42,483 nucleotides of DNA. Origin: Micavibrio sp. (GTDB taxonomy: Bacteria > Pseudomonadota > Alphaproteobacteria > Micavibrionales > Micavibrionaceae). The DNA is taken from NCBI GenBank assembly GCA_019634145.1, contig JAHQVU010000002.1, forward strand, positions 1 to 42,483, read 5' to 3'. The number at the start of each line of letters is the position of its first letter. The stretch's first letter is position 1. The notes under the pieces are model-generated. The model was not told the DNA's origin, made no database searches, and saw nothing but the letters and a program-made list of their open reading frames with translations. Positions 34,556 through 42,483 of the stretch are shown piece by piece. A program made the position numbers and the translations under genes.

Positions 34556-34954
34556 CTAGAATACCTGACACAGAACTTCGCCGCCAACATTGGCATCGCG
34601 TGCTGCATGGTCGGCCATAACACCGCGCGGTGTAGACACGATCAAAATACCAAGACCGTTATAAAAGCGCGGCATATCTTTCATGCTTGTATAAACACGA
34701 CGGCCAGGCTTAGAAACGCGATCCAGCTTGCGGATAACACCGCGGCCTTCAGCGTATTTCAGCTCAATCAACAAATTCTTTTTGTTGTTCTCGCCGTCTT
34801 CTGCTTTATAGGCGCGGATGAAACCTTCATCTGCCAGAACCTTACAAACATTTTCGCGTAATTTAGAAAACGGACATTCAATGACCGATTTGTTTGCCAT
34901 TTGACCGTTTCTAATACGAGTTAGCATATCACCGAGAGGATCACTCATTGCCAT
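34556..34954 (-). CDS. rpsH: 30S ribosomal protein S8
   Basis: 132 residues. [19 protein letters not shown] and the C-terminal [20 protein letters not shown] are S8 signatures. Binds the 16S central domain, and in E. coli is the translational repressor of the spc operon at the rplX-rplE boundary. Whether it does so here is not shown. Confidence 0.98.
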   Translation of the reverse strand: MAMSDPLGDMLTRIRNGQMANKSVIECPFSKLRENVCKVLADEGFIRAYKAEDGENNKKNLLIELKYAEGRGVIRKLDRVSKPGRRVYTSMKDMPRFYNGLGILIVSTPRGVMADHAARDANVGGEVLCQVF

Positions 34955-34973
34955 GATTCAATACTCCTCTTTC

Positions 34974-35279
34974 TTACCAGCTAGATTTTACAACGCCCGG
35001 CAACTCACCACGAGATGCAAGGTCACGCAATGCGATGCGTGATAGATTAAGTTTGCGGTAGTAGCCACGTGGGCGACCAGTCACTGCACAACGGTTACGC
35101 TGGCGAACCTTTGCAGAGTTCGCTGGCAATTCATCCAACTGCAACATTGCCTGAAAGCGCTCTTCGGGTGCGACATCTTTGTCACGCACGATATCTTTCA
35201 GCTTTGCGCGCTTGGCTGCATATTTTTTATTCAAGCGCTTACGCTTTAATTCGCGCTCGATCATGCTAACTTTTGCCAT
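34974..35279 (-). CDS. rpsN: 30S ribosomal protein S14, zinc-independent form
   Basis: 101 residues. [20 protein letters not shown] and [19 protein letters not shown] are S14 marks. Only one cysteine is present, so this is the long, non-zinc (C-minus) paralogue usual in proteobacteria. Spc operon. Confidence 0.98.
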   Translation of the reverse strand: MAKVSMIERELKRKRLNKKYAAKRAKLKDIVRDKDVAPEERFQAMLQLDELPANSAKVRQRNRCAVTGRPRGYYRKLNLSRIALRDLASRGELPGVVKSSW

Positions 35280-35311
35280 TTAATACGTCCTTCTTGTCTT
35301 AAACGTTAAAC

Positions 35312-35869
35312 TTACTTAGTGAACGGCATTTTGAAGAGACGGAGCAATTCGCGTGCTTCGTCATCTGTTTTTGCCGTCGTACAAATAATAATGTCCATCC
35401 CGCGGATCTTGTCGACTTTGTCGTACTGGATCTCAGGGAAAATGATGTGCTCTTTGATACCGCAAGCATAGTTGCCGCGACCATCAAAGCTTTTACCACT
35501 GATGCCGCGGAAGTCGCGAACACGTGGAAGAGCAATTGTCACAAAGCGGTCAAGGAATTCGTACATTTGTTTACGACGCATTGTCACCTTACAACCGATC
35601 GCCTGATCTTCACGAATTTTGAAGGATGCGTTTGATTGCTTCGCTTTAGTGATTACAGGCTTTTGACCGGCAATTGCAGCAAGATCATTCGCAGCATTAT
35701 CAATATGCTTACGGTCTTGTGTTGCCTCACCAACGCCCATGTTTATAACGATTTTATCGAGCTTTGGAATTTCGTGTACGTTTTTGTATCCAAATTTCTT
35801 TGTCATCGCAGGGACGATTTCTTTCTCGTAAAATTCCTGATAACGCGTCTTTGTATTTGCTTGTGCCAT
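35312..35869 (-). CDS. rplE: 50S ribosomal protein L5
   Basis: 185 residues. Marks are [40 protein letters not shown] and [20 protein letters not shown]. 5S rRNA-binding protein that contacts P-site tRNA. Five bases after rplX. Confidence 0.98.
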   Translation of the reverse strand: MAQANTKTRYQEFYEKEIVPAMTKKFGYKNVHEIPKLDKIVINMGVGEATQDRKHIDNAANDLAAIAGQKPVITKAKQSNASFKIREDQAIGCKVTMRRKQMYEFLDRFVTIALPRVRDFRGISGKSFDGRGNYACGIKEHIIFPEIQYDKVDKIRGMDIIICTTAKTDDEARELLRLFKMPFTK

Positions 35870-35874
35870 AATTC

Positions 35875-36210
35875 TTACTCCACGGTCTCGCCGGACTTTT
35901 TCGCAACGCGAACTTTTTTGCCGTCTTTCAATGTTTTGTAACCAACGCGTGTTGCTACGCCGTCTTTAGGATCGGCCAAGGCTACGTTTGATACATGAAT
36001 TGAAAGTTCTTTTTTCTCAATTCCACCGGCAGCAAATTGTGACGGCTTATTGTGTTTTGTTACCATGTTGATGCCTTGAACCACAACGCGGCGCTCATCG
36101 GTCAGTACTTTAAGAACCTCACCTTTCGACCCTTTGTCACGGCCAGTCAGGACAACAACCTGATCACCTTTTTTAATCTTCAACTTATTTTGTTTTTGGG
36201 CGTTTGCCAT
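35875..36210 (-). CDS. rplX: 50S ribosomal protein L24
   Basis: 111 residues. [20 protein letters not shown] is the KOW motif, and [20 protein letters not shown] follows as in L24. Assembly initiator of the large subunit. Adjacent to rplN (two bases). Confidence 0.98.
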   Translation of the reverse strand: MANAQKQNKLKIKKGDQVVVLTGRDKGSKGEVLKVLTDERRVVVQGINMVTKHNKPSQFAAGGIEKKELSIHVSNVALADPKDGVATRVGYKTLKDGKKVRVAKKSGETVE

Positions 36211-36212
36211 TG

Positions 36213-36581
36213 TTAGAGCACCTCACCAGCAAGAGATATAATTTTTGTATAACCCTTGGCACGCAACTCACGGGTTACGGGGCCAAAGATACGTGTGCCG
36301 ATTGGCTCACCGTTATTGTTGATTAGAACACACGCATTTGTGTCGAACTTAATCGCTTCACCGTATGGACGGTTAAGACCTTTTCTAGTGCGGACGATAA
36401 CTGCGCGCTGCACATTACCTTTTTTTACACGACCGCGTGGAATGGCATCTTTAACCGATACCACCACAACATCACCGATATTAGCTGTGCGGCGCTTAGA
36501 ACCGCCGAGCACCTTAATACACTGAACTTCACGAGCGCCGGAGTTGTCGGCAACTTCCATTCTTGATTGCATCTGAATCAT
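36213..36581 (-). CDS. rplN: 50S ribosomal protein L14
   Basis: 122 residues, normal length. [20 protein letters not shown] and [20 protein letters not shown] are L14 signatures. Lies at the subunit interface. First gene of the classical spc segment, three bases after rpsQ. Confidence 0.98.
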   Translation of the reverse strand: MIQMQSRMEVADNSGAREVQCIKVLGGSKRRTANIGDVVVVSVKDAIPRGRVKKGNVQRAVIVRTRKGLNRPYGEAIKFDTNACVLINNNGEPIGTRIFGPVTRELRAKGYTKIISLAGEVL

Positions 36582-36584
36582 GGC

Positions 36585-36965
36585 TTAGGCGTCCTTCTTC
36601 TTTGCAGTTTTTGGGGCAGCTGCCTTTTTTACAGCAGGTTTTTCAGTCTTTTCTGCTTTAGGCGCAGCCGCCTTCTTAGGAGCAGCAGGCTTACCCGCTT
36701 TTGACTGAGGTGAAAGGCCGTCCATCGCTGGCTTACCGTCAATCATCACCATCCAACGCTTTGTTTTTGAAATCGGTGCGCATTCGATAATGGAAATACG
36801 GTCACCGGCATTATATACGTTCTCGGGGTCGTGCGCGGTGAACTTGTCGGACTTCTTAATAAATTTCTTATAAATCGGGTGCATGAAGCGGCGCTCGACC
36901 TTAACCGTAACAGTCTTGTCGGTTTTGTTGCTGACCACTTCGCCTTCTAATATACGTCTTGGCAT
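36585..36965 (-). CDS. rpsQ: 30S ribosomal protein S17 with Lys/Ala/Pro C-terminal tail
   Basis: 126 residues against the usual 80-90. The S17 core is residues 1-75 ([53 protein letters not shown]). From about residue 88 a low-complexity tail runs [20 protein letters not shown] and ends KKKDA. Similar tails occur on rpmC, rpmD and rplO here. Confidence 0.96.
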   Translation of the reverse strand: MPRRILEGEVVSNKTDKTVTVKVERRFMHPIYKKFIKKSDKFTAHDPENVYNAGDRISIIECAPISKTKRWMVMIDGKPAMDGLSPQSKAGKPAAPKKAAAPKAEKTEKPAVKKAAAPKTAKKKDA

Positions 36966-36984
36966 TGTTTACTATCCTCTCGCT

Positions 36985-37242
36985 CTAAGCGGCTTTTTCT
37001 TTAGAAGCGGCCTTCTTAGGTGCAGCTTTTTTAGCAGCGCCCTGACCGGCCTCTTCTTTAACTTTAGCGTTCAAAAATGTTTTGATGCGTGCAATTGTAC
37101 GGCGCGCCTTACGTACCTCGGATGCACCCTCAAGGGTACCGTTTGTACGCTGGAAACGCATATTCATTTGCGCTTTACGCTGATCAAGCAAAATCTTTTG
37201 CAGCTCATCAACAGTTTTTGTTTTTAAATCTTCGGCTTTCAT
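36985..37242 (-). CDS. rpmC: 50S ribosomal protein L29 with Lys/Ala tail
   Basis: 85 residues; L29 is usually about 65. The core (MKAEDLKTKTVDELQKILLD, RKARRTIARIKTFLNAK) is residues 1-60, and the rest (AAKKAAPKKAASKEKAA) is a basic low-complexity tail. Sits at the exit tunnel, a docking site for SRP and trigger factor with L23. Confidence 0.96.
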   Translation of the reverse strand: MKAEDLKTKTVDELQKILLDQRKAQMNMRFQRTNGTLEGASEVRKARRTIARIKTFLNAKVKEEAGQGAAKKAAPKKAASKEKAA

Positions 37243-37244
37243 AA

Positions 37245-37673
37245 TTACGCAGCCTCCTCTTTCGCGCCTACACGGGCAACAAATTTTGTTTTAATCGGAA
37301 GCTTCATTGAAGCCAATGAAAACGCTTCGCGCGCCATCTCTTCAGAAACACCATCAAGTTCGAATAGAACACGGCCAGGCTTAACACGCGCTGCCCAGAA
37401 TTCAACAGAACCCTTACCTTTACCCTGACGAACCTCAAGAGGTTTTTTGGATACAGGCACATCAGGGAATACACGGATCCACAATTTACCCTGACGACGC
37501 AGGTGACGGGTAATTGCACGGCGTGCGGCTTCGATCTGACGGGCTGTAATACGGTCAGGCTGTAGCGCCTTTAGACCATAGGCTCCGAAATCAATAGATG
37601 TGCCGCCCTTGGCCAGACCGTGAATACGGCCTTTGTGCTGCTTGCGGAATTTCAACTTTTTTGGGCTCAGCAT
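37245..37673 (-). CDS. rplP: 50S ribosomal protein L16
   Basis: 142 residues. [40 protein letters not shown] and [20 protein letters not shown] are L16 marks. Key for A-site tRNA binding. Normally rpsC is adjacent or overlapping upstream, but here a 165-base spacer intervenes. Confidence 0.98.
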   Translation of the reverse strand: MLSPKKLKFRKQHKGRIHGLAKGGTSIDFGAYGLKALQPDRITARQIEAARRAITRHLRRQGKLWIRVFPDVPVSKKPLEVRQGKGKGSVEFWAARVKPGRVLFELDGVSEEMAREAFSLASMKLPIKTKFVARVGAKEEAA

Positions 37674-37792
37674 TTGCTTTTCCTGTTTATCTAGTCAAAA
37701 AAAATTCAAACACATAGACTTTTCGCTGTTTCGCAATAGTCCCTATATGTTTTAAATAACCAAATTATTAAATTCGTATCGGCTTATAACCG

Positions 37793-37831
37793 AATAAAAG
37801 ACAAGTTACAAGAACTTTCTCGTAACTTGTT
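37793..37831 (-). terminator. Terminator-like hairpin between rpsC and rplP
   Basis: ACAAGTTAC (37801-37809) and GTAACTTGT (37822-37830) form a perfect 9-bp stem, and the minus strand continues CTTTTATT. The stem is AT-rich and the T tract short, so it may attenuate rather than fully stop transcription. The rest of the 37674-37838 spacer is AT-rich without a gene and could hold a promoter for rplP. Confidence 0.55.
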
Positions 37832-37838
37832 AAAAAAT

Positions 37839-38531
37839 TTATGAACGACCTCTTGGTGCGCCGCCTTGAGCAGCTTCCAGACGCTTATCACGCCCCATTG
37901 GATCATGCTCCATGATGTCGCCTTTATAAAGCCATACTTTTACACCGATGATACCGAATGTTGTCAAACCTTCAGAAAAACCATAGTCCATATCAGCGCG
38001 AAGTGTGTGCAAAGGCACGCGACCCTCACGGTACCATTCAGTACGCGCAATGTCTGCGCCGCCCAAACGTCCCGATACGTTGATACGGATACCACCGACA
38101 CCATTACGCAATGCACCTTGAACCGCACGCTTCATTGCACGACGGAAAGATACACGGCGCTCCAGCTGTTGTGCAACACCTTCTGCAACCAATTGAGCAT
38201 CCGCTTCCGGCTTACGCACTTCAACGATGTTCAAAGATACCTCGCCGCTTGCACGCTTGGAAAGTTGTGCGCGGAGCTTTTCAATGTCAGCACCTTTTTT
38301 ACCGATGATTACGCCAGGGCGGGCAGTGTGTACTGTTACCTTCACGTTTTTCGCAGCGCGCTCGATGATCACTTTTGAAATGCCAGCAGCTTTCAGATGC
38401 TCTTGAACGAATTCGCGGAGTTTCAAATCCTCAACCAGCTTATCTGCATAGTCACGGCCTGCATACCAGCGGCTGTCCCATGTACGGTTGATCCCGACCC
38501 GTAGGCCTATTGGATTGACTTTCTGACCCAT
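37839..38531 (-). CDS. rpsC: 30S ribosomal protein S3
   Basis: 230 residues. [20 protein letters not shown], the KH domain around [20 protein letters not shown], and [20 protein letters not shown] identify S3, part of the mRNA entry site and helicase. Sixteen bases after rplV. Confidence 0.98.
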   Translation of the reverse strand: MGQKVNPIGLRVGINRTWDSRWYAGRDYADKLVEDLKLREFVQEHLKAAGISKVIIERAAKNVKVTVHTARPGVIIGKKGADIEKLRAQLSKRASGEVSLNIVEVRKPEADAQLVAEGVAQQLERRVSFRRAMKRAVQGALRNGVGGIRINVSGRLGGADIARTEWYREGRVPLHTLRADMDYGFSEGLTTFGIIGVKVWLYKGDIMEHDPMGRDKRLEAAQGGAPRGRS

Positions 38532-38547
38532 ATCTCAAAAGCTCCTT

Positions 38548-38925
38548 TTATGCTTCTTGTGCTTCACGAACCACGATGGTCATGTTGCTGATTTTCTTTT
38601 CAACGCGTGCACCACGGCCACGAGCGCGGGCATGGAAGCGTTTTAAATTCATTGTTTTACCTACTGACGCTTCGGCCACAACCAAGCGGTCAACATCTAG
38701 ACCATGGTTGTTCTCGGCGTTTGCGATAGCGCTTTGCAATAGTTTACGAACATCCTGTGAAACACGACGCTTTGAGAACTCAAGGTCTGTCAGCGCGCGG
38801 CCAGCATTTTTGCCACGGATTGTTTGTGCAACCAAATTAAGCTTTTGTGTGCTTGTGTGAAAATATTTACCGTATGCTCTGGCTTCATTTTCAGCGACGC
38901 GGGGTGCGTTTTTCTCTTGTCCCAT
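38548..38925 (-). CDS. rplV: 50S ribosomal protein L22
   Basis: 125 residues. [40 protein letters not shown] and [20 protein letters not shown] are L22 marks, the last being the beta-hairpin that lines the exit tunnel. S10 operon, between rpsS and rpsC. Confidence 0.98.
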   Translation of the reverse strand: MGQEKNAPRVAENEARAYGKYFHTSTQKLNLVAQTIRGKNAGRALTDLEFSKRRVSQDVRKLLQSAIANAENNHGLDVDRLVVAEASVGKTMNLKRFHARARGRGARVEKKISNMTIVVREAQEA

Positions 38926-38937
38926 GACTTAACTTCC

Positions 38938-39213
38938 TTATTTCTTCGCTTTTTTGTCCGCACCGTGACCATAATAGGTACGAGTTGGAGCAAATTCACC
39001 CAGCTTGTGACCGATCATCTGATCGCTTACCACAACAGGGACGAATTTATTACCGTTATGTACGCCGAATGTCAAACCAACCATATGTGGTAGGATTGTC
39101 GAGCTGCGCGACCATGTTTTAATTACAGAGTTCTTACCTGAATTACGAACTTCTTCTACTTTCTTAAGTAGACTTTTCTTAATGTAAGGACCTTTCCATA
39201 CTGAACGTGCCAT
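38938..39213 (-). CDS. rpsS: 30S ribosomal protein S19
   Basis: 91 residues. [40 protein letters not shown] and [20 protein letters not shown] match S19. Normal length. Twelve bases after rplB. Confidence 0.98.
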   Translation of the reverse strand: MARSVWKGPYIKKSLLKKVEEVRNSGKNSVIKTWSRSSTILPHMVGLTFGVHNGNKFVPVVVSDQMIGHKLGEFAPTRTYYGHGADKKAKK

Positions 39214-39225
39214 TCTCTAAACTCC

Positions 39226-40053
39226 TTATTTCTTCTTACGATTACGGATGATGTATTGATCCGTTTTCTTGTTCTTACGTGTTTTATAACCTTTAGTCGG
39301 TACGCCCCATGGTGTAACAGGGTTACGACCACCAGATGTACGACCTTCACCACCACCATGTGGGTGATCAACCGGGTTCATAACAACCCCACGAACGGTC
39401 GGGCGCTTGCCCTTCCAGCGTGTACGACCGGCTTTACCGTCATTCGTGTTCATGTGATCAGGGTTAGAAACCGCGCCAACTGTTGCGATACACTCGCTGC
39501 GGACAATGCGAAGTTCGCCTGATGATAATTTAATCTGTGCATAGCCTTGGTCACGACCAACAAGCTGAGCAAATGTACCGGCTGAGCGTATCATCTGCGC
39601 GCCCTTGCCTGGTTTCATCTCGATATTGTGGATGATTGTACCGACCGGCATATTTTTAAGAGGCATTGCATTACCCGGCTTCACGTCAACCTTTTCACCC
39701 GAGATAACCTTATCACCAACATTCAGACGCTGTGGTGCAATGATGTAGCGCAGATCGCCGTCTTCATATTTGATCAAAGCGATAAAAGCTGTGCGATTCG
39801 GGTCATATTCTAGACGCTCAACAGTTCCGGCCACGTCAAATTTTTTACGCTTCCAGTCAATAACGCGATAGCGCTGCTTGTGGCCACCACCGATGTGACG
39901 TGTTGTGATACGACCAGAGTTGTTACGACCGCCAGTTTTCTTCTTACCTTCGGTCAGTGTTTTCTCAGGCTTACCCTTCCATAGATCATCACGATCAATT
40001 TGAACCAACTGGCGCTGGCCAGGTGATGTCGGGTTAAACTTCTTCAATGCCAT
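39226..40053 (-). CDS. rplB: 50S ribosomal protein L2
   Basis: 275 residues from ATG 40053 ([20 protein letters not shown]), with GAGGAAAAG upstream. A longer frame opening at 40107 adds 18 non-family residues. [20 protein letters not shown] and the C-terminal [20 protein letters not shown] (peptidyl-transferase-proximal) are diagnostic. Confidence 0.98.
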   Translation of the reverse strand: MALKKFNPTSPGQRQLVQIDRDDLWKGKPEKTLTEGKKKTGGRNNSGRITTRHIGGGHKQRYRVIDWKRKKFDVAGTVERLEYDPNRTAFIALIKYEDGDLRYIIAPQRLNVGDKVISGEKVDVKPGNAMPLKNMPVGTIIHNIEMKPGKGAQMIRSAGTFAQLVGRDQGYAQIKLSSGELRIVRSECIATVGAVSNPDHMNTNDGKAGRTRWKGKRPTVRGVVMNPVDHPHGGGEGRTSGGRNPVTPWGVPTKGYKTRKNKKTDQYIIRNRKKK

Positions 40054-40077
40054 TTTCTTTTCCTCATTTAATTTTAA

Positions 40078-40122
40078 TGTCCTACCGCTTACGCTATTTG
40101 AGGACAACCCATTATCGGCGGG
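40078..40122 (-). repeat. Hairpins in the rplW-rplB spacer
   Basis: TGTCCT (40078-40083) pairs with AGGACA (40101-40106), and ACCC (40107-40110) with GGGT (40119-40122). The spacer is 106 bases, longer than usual between these genes. No T tract, so function unknown. Confidence 0.4.
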
Positions 40123-40159
40123 TCACCATAGTTGCACTAAAACTTATAATTAAGAGCGA

Positions 40160-40474
40160 TTATACACCGGCTCCTGTATCAATTGTTTGTCCTTCTTCAA
40201 GCGTAATAATCGCTTTTTTGAAGTCCGAACGCTTGCCAACGAAGCCTTTAAAACGCTTTGTTTTACCCTTTTGGATAAGCGTATTAACAGCCTTAACTTT
40301 CACGCCGAAGATGTTTTCAATCGCCTGCTTAATCTCAGGTTTGCTCGCATCTTTGCGCACTTTGAAAGTTACTTGACCGTGCTCGGAACCCAATGTCGCT
40401 TTTTCCGTCACATGCGGAGAAAGGATTGTCGTAAAGTCCTTTTCGGTCGCTTCTACTTTTTTCTTAGCAGCCAT
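40160..40474 (-). CDS. rplW: 50S ribosomal protein L23
   Basis: 104 residues. [40 protein letters not shown] and [20 protein letters not shown] match L23, the exit-tunnel docking protein for trigger factor and SRP. S10 operon. Confidence 0.98.
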   Translation of the reverse strand: MAAKKKVEATEKDFTTILSPHVTEKATLGSEHGQVTFKVRKDASKPEIKQAIENIFGVKVKAVNTLIQKGKTKRFKGFVGKRSDFKKAIITLEEGQTIDTGAGV

Positions 40475-40517
40475 TTTCTTTTCCTTTTTGTTTTATCGTT
40501 TCAATATATGAGAACGA

Positions 40518-41141
40518 TTAACCTTTCAACTTTTCTGCGAGGTCATCAATAGCCTCTTTAGTCAGAACCAATGTGTCACGACGAAGAATGTCATAAACAT
40601 TCGCGCCTTGTGATGGCAAAACATCGATACGTGGAAGGTTTGCAGTCGCACGCGCAAAGTTCGTATCGATTTCCTTACCACCGATGATCAATGCACTTTT
40701 GATGTCCATCTTTTTAAGCGCATCAGCCATTGGCTTTGTCTTGTGATCTTTTGCTTTTGCATCGTCCAAAACGATAATCTTGCCTTGTGATGCCTTAACA
40801 GACAAAGCTGTCTTTAGCGCAAGTCTACGAATTTTCTTCGGCAAATTGATCGCGTGTGAACGAACAACTGGACCATGAACACGGGCACCGCCGCGGTCTT
40901 GTGTACGCTTAAGGTCACCCGCACGTGCGCGGCCTGTTCCTTTTTGTGACCAAGGCTTCTTACCTGTACCTGTTACTTCGTTGCGGGTTTGCACTTTGTG
41001 CGTACCGGCGCGACGTTTTGCCAATTGGTAATTCACCATACGGTGCAGGAGATCATTACGGATTTCCAGACCGAAAATCTCTTTGTCCAGTGTAACTTCA
41101 CCAGCAGATTTATTGTCTAATGTTTTAACGGCGATTTTCAT
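40518..41141 (-). CDS. rplD: 50S ribosomal protein L4
   Basis: 207 residues. RAGTHKVQTRNEVTGTGKKP and QKGTGRARAGDLKRTQDRGG form the conserved extended loop reaching the tunnel. In E. coli L4 also represses the S10 operon; no L4 leader was examined because the operon start lies outside. Its ATG shares one base with the rplC stop (TAATG). Confidence 0.98.
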   Translation of the reverse strand: MKIAVKTLDNKSAGEVTLDKEIFGLEIRNDLLHRMVNYQLAKRRAGTHKVQTRNEVTGTGKKPWSQKGTGRARAGDLKRTQDRGGARVHGPVVRSHAINLPKKIRRLALKTALSVKASQGKIIVLDDAKAKDHKTKPMADALKKMDIKSALIIGGKEIDTNFARATANLPRIDVLPSQGANVYDILRRDTLVLTKEAIDDLAEKLKG

Positions 41142-41923
41142 TATTCTTCACCTTTCGGTTCTTCTTGAGCTTCCGGAGCATCAGTTTGTGCTGCTGCTTC
41201 TTCTGCTTTGTCCTGTGCAGCCTTTGCTTTCGCAGAGGCGATAATTCCTGCTGGCATTGGCGCGCCTTCCGGTGCAGGTTTTTTTACTGCATCACGAATG
41301 AACACCCAACCGCTTTTAGAGCCTGGTACTGCGCCTTTAACGAGGATTAGATTATCTTCTTCGTCAATTGCAACAACTTGCAAGTTTTGTGTCGTCACGC
41401 GCTCGTCACCCATGTGGCCTGCCATTTTCTTACCTTTGAAAACACGACCCGGGTCCTGACACTGACCAGTAGACCCATGCGCACGGTGGGAGATAGATAC
41501 ACCGTGGGAGGCACGCATACCACCGAAGTTGTGACGCTTCATCGCACCGGCAAAGCCTTTACCGATTGACTGGCCTGTCACATCTACAAACTGACCTGCG
41601 ATAAAGTGGTGAGCACCGATCTCGGCGCCAACTTCAGGGCACGCATCATTTGTTACGCGAAATTCAGCCAGCTTTTTCTTTGGCTCTACTTTTGCTTTTG
41701 CAAAGTGACCGCGATTTGCTTTTGAAGTACGCTTGATTTTAGCCGCGCCAGCACCGAGCTGAACAGCGGAGTAACCGTCATTATCTTCTGTACGGATTGC
41801 AACAACCTGACAGTTATCAACCTTCAGGACAGTTACAGGAACATGACGACCATCTTCATCGAAGATACGAGTCATGCCTTCCTTGCGTGCAATCAATCCA
41901 ATTCTATTGTGGGCTTGTGCCAT
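41141..41923 (-). CDS. rplC: 50S ribosomal protein L3 with acidic Ala/Glu tail
   Basis: 260 residues; E. coli L3 has 209. [40 protein letters not shown] and [20 protein letters not shown] (the conserved L3 loop) are intact. After about residue 222 a low-complexity tail runs [20 protein letters not shown] and ends EEPKGEE. Tails of this kind occur in several alphaproteobacterial L3 proteins. Confidence 0.97.
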   Translation of the reverse strand: MAQAHNRIGLIARKEGMTRIFDEDGRHVPVTVLKVDNCQVVAIRTEDNDGYSAVQLGAGAAKIKRTSKANRGHFAKAKVEPKKKLAEFRVTNDACPEVGAEIGAHHFIAGQFVDVTGQSIGKGFAGAMKRHNFGGMRASHGVSISHRAHGSTGQCQDPGRVFKGKKMAGHMGDERVTTQNLQVVAIDEEDNLILVKGAVPGSKSGWVFIRDAVKKPAPEGAPMPAGIIASAKAKAAQDKAEEAAAQTDAPEAQEEPKGEE

Positions 41924-41987
41924 TTTCTTTTTCCTTTCTAGAGGTTGGCGACCATCGCCAACTTAGTTTTCTTAAACAACCGGTTTA

Positions 41988-42314
41988 TTATGCAGCTTGC
42001 ATTTGACCGATTTTGATTTCAACGTCTACACCAGCTGGCAGATCGAGCTTCATCAAAGCATCGATTGTCTGAGGTGTTGGATCAACAACATCCAAAAGTC
42101 TCTTGTGCGTACGCATTTCGAATTGCTCCTGAGATCCCTTGTTCACGTGTGGTGAACGGATCACAGAGAATTTCTTGATGTTGTTCGGCAAAGGCACCGG
42201 ACCACGTACGCTAGCGCCTGTGCGTTTCGCTGTGTTCAGGATCTCCGCACATGCTGTGTCCAGAATGCGGTGATCAAATGCCTTTAGTGTGATCCGAATG
42301 CTTTGCGCGTCCAT
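41988..42314 (-). CDS. rpsJ: 30S ribosomal protein S10 (NusE)
   Basis: 108 residues. [40 protein letters not shown] and [20 protein letters not shown] are S10 marks. Acts in the ribosome and as NusE in antitermination. First gene of the S10 operon after tuf, with 27 bases between. Confidence 0.98.
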   Translation of the reverse strand: MDAQSIRITLKAFDHRILDTACAEILNTAKRTGASVRGPVPLPNNIKKFSVIRSPHVNKGSQEQFEMRTHKRLLDVVDPTPQTIDALMKLDLPAGVDVEIKIGQMQAA

Positions 42315-42341
42315 ATCAATATTCCTTCTTTGTCTTAATTA

Positions 42342-42483
42342 CTATTCAACGATCTTAGACACCACGCCGGCGCCGACAGTGCGTCCACCTTCGCGGATAG
42401 CGAAACGAAGACCTTCGCTCATCGCGATCGGTGCAATCAATTTCACTTCCAAATTGTTGATGTTATCACCAGGCATAACCATC
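42342..42483 (-). CDS. tuf: Elongation factor Tu, C-terminal end only
   Basis: The last 46 codons and TAG stop (42342-42344). [20 protein letters not shown] and [20 protein letters not shown] are the invariant EF-Tu domain III end, finishing IVE. The rest lies beyond the right edge. Position before rpsJ is the standard str-S10 order. Confidence 0.97.
   Translation of the reverse strand, partial: MVMPGDNINNLEVKLIAPIAMSEGLRFAIREGGRTVGAGVVSKIVE

Overview
The window reads as a chromosomal piece of an alphaproteobacterium, complete except for the genes cut at both ends. Pointers are the Usg-family gene, the COX15-type heme A synthase, the adrenodoxin-type ferredoxin, and the S10/spc/alpha ribosomal gene order with a bacterial GroESL nearby. 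Base composition is moderate and codon use looks uniform. I see no transposase, integrase, phage gene, CRISPR array, rRNA or tRNA. A lineage close to Micavibrio-like bacteria is possible, but that is only an impression.

Positions 1-9280 hold metabolic and maintenance genes. They are a partial acyl-CoA dehydrogenase, a lytic transglycosylase behind a near-perfect sigma-54 promoter, a TrmN6-like methyltransferase, an S49 peptidase, a broken ABM-fold monooxygenase gene fused by ATGA overlap to glycyl-tRNA synthetase, an isolated 77-residue gene with its own promoter and terminator, a DegP/HtrA protease, and the panB-panC pair.

Positions 9280-19700 are the least conventional part. A spacer with a candidate structured RNA and a strong terminator precedes a secreted orphan and a GT4 glycosyltransferase. 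Next come a cysteine-free protein of about 1196 residues and a 241-residue Pro-rich partner, neither of which I can assign. After ctaA there is a membrane protein, a [2Fe-2S] ferredoxin, a small unknown protein and an HTTM-like membrane protein, the last three tightly packed.

Positions 19840-23560 hold groES-groEL with a heat-shock-like promoter and no visible CIRCE, then usg and a YeiH-type transporter.

Positions 23560-42483 are the ribosomal superoperon on the minus strand, read from the right: tuf (partial), rpsJ, rplC, rplD, rplW, rplB, rpsS, rplV, rpsC, rplP, rpmC, rpsQ, rplN, rplX, rplE, rpsN, rpsH, rplF, rplR, rpsE, rpmD, rplO, secY, adk, rpsM, rpsK, rpoA, rplQ. Three things interrupt the usual order: a terminator plus a secreted HExxH protein between rplO and secY, a complete cytochrome bd oxidase operon (cydA-cydB-DUF2474-like) between adk and rpsM, and a terminator-like hairpin between rpsC and rplP. 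Several ribosomal proteins carry long Lys/Ala-rich or acidic tails.

The best candidates for something undescribed are the cysteine-free 1196/241-residue pair, the structured RNA at 9361-9463, and the remodelled ribosomal operon.
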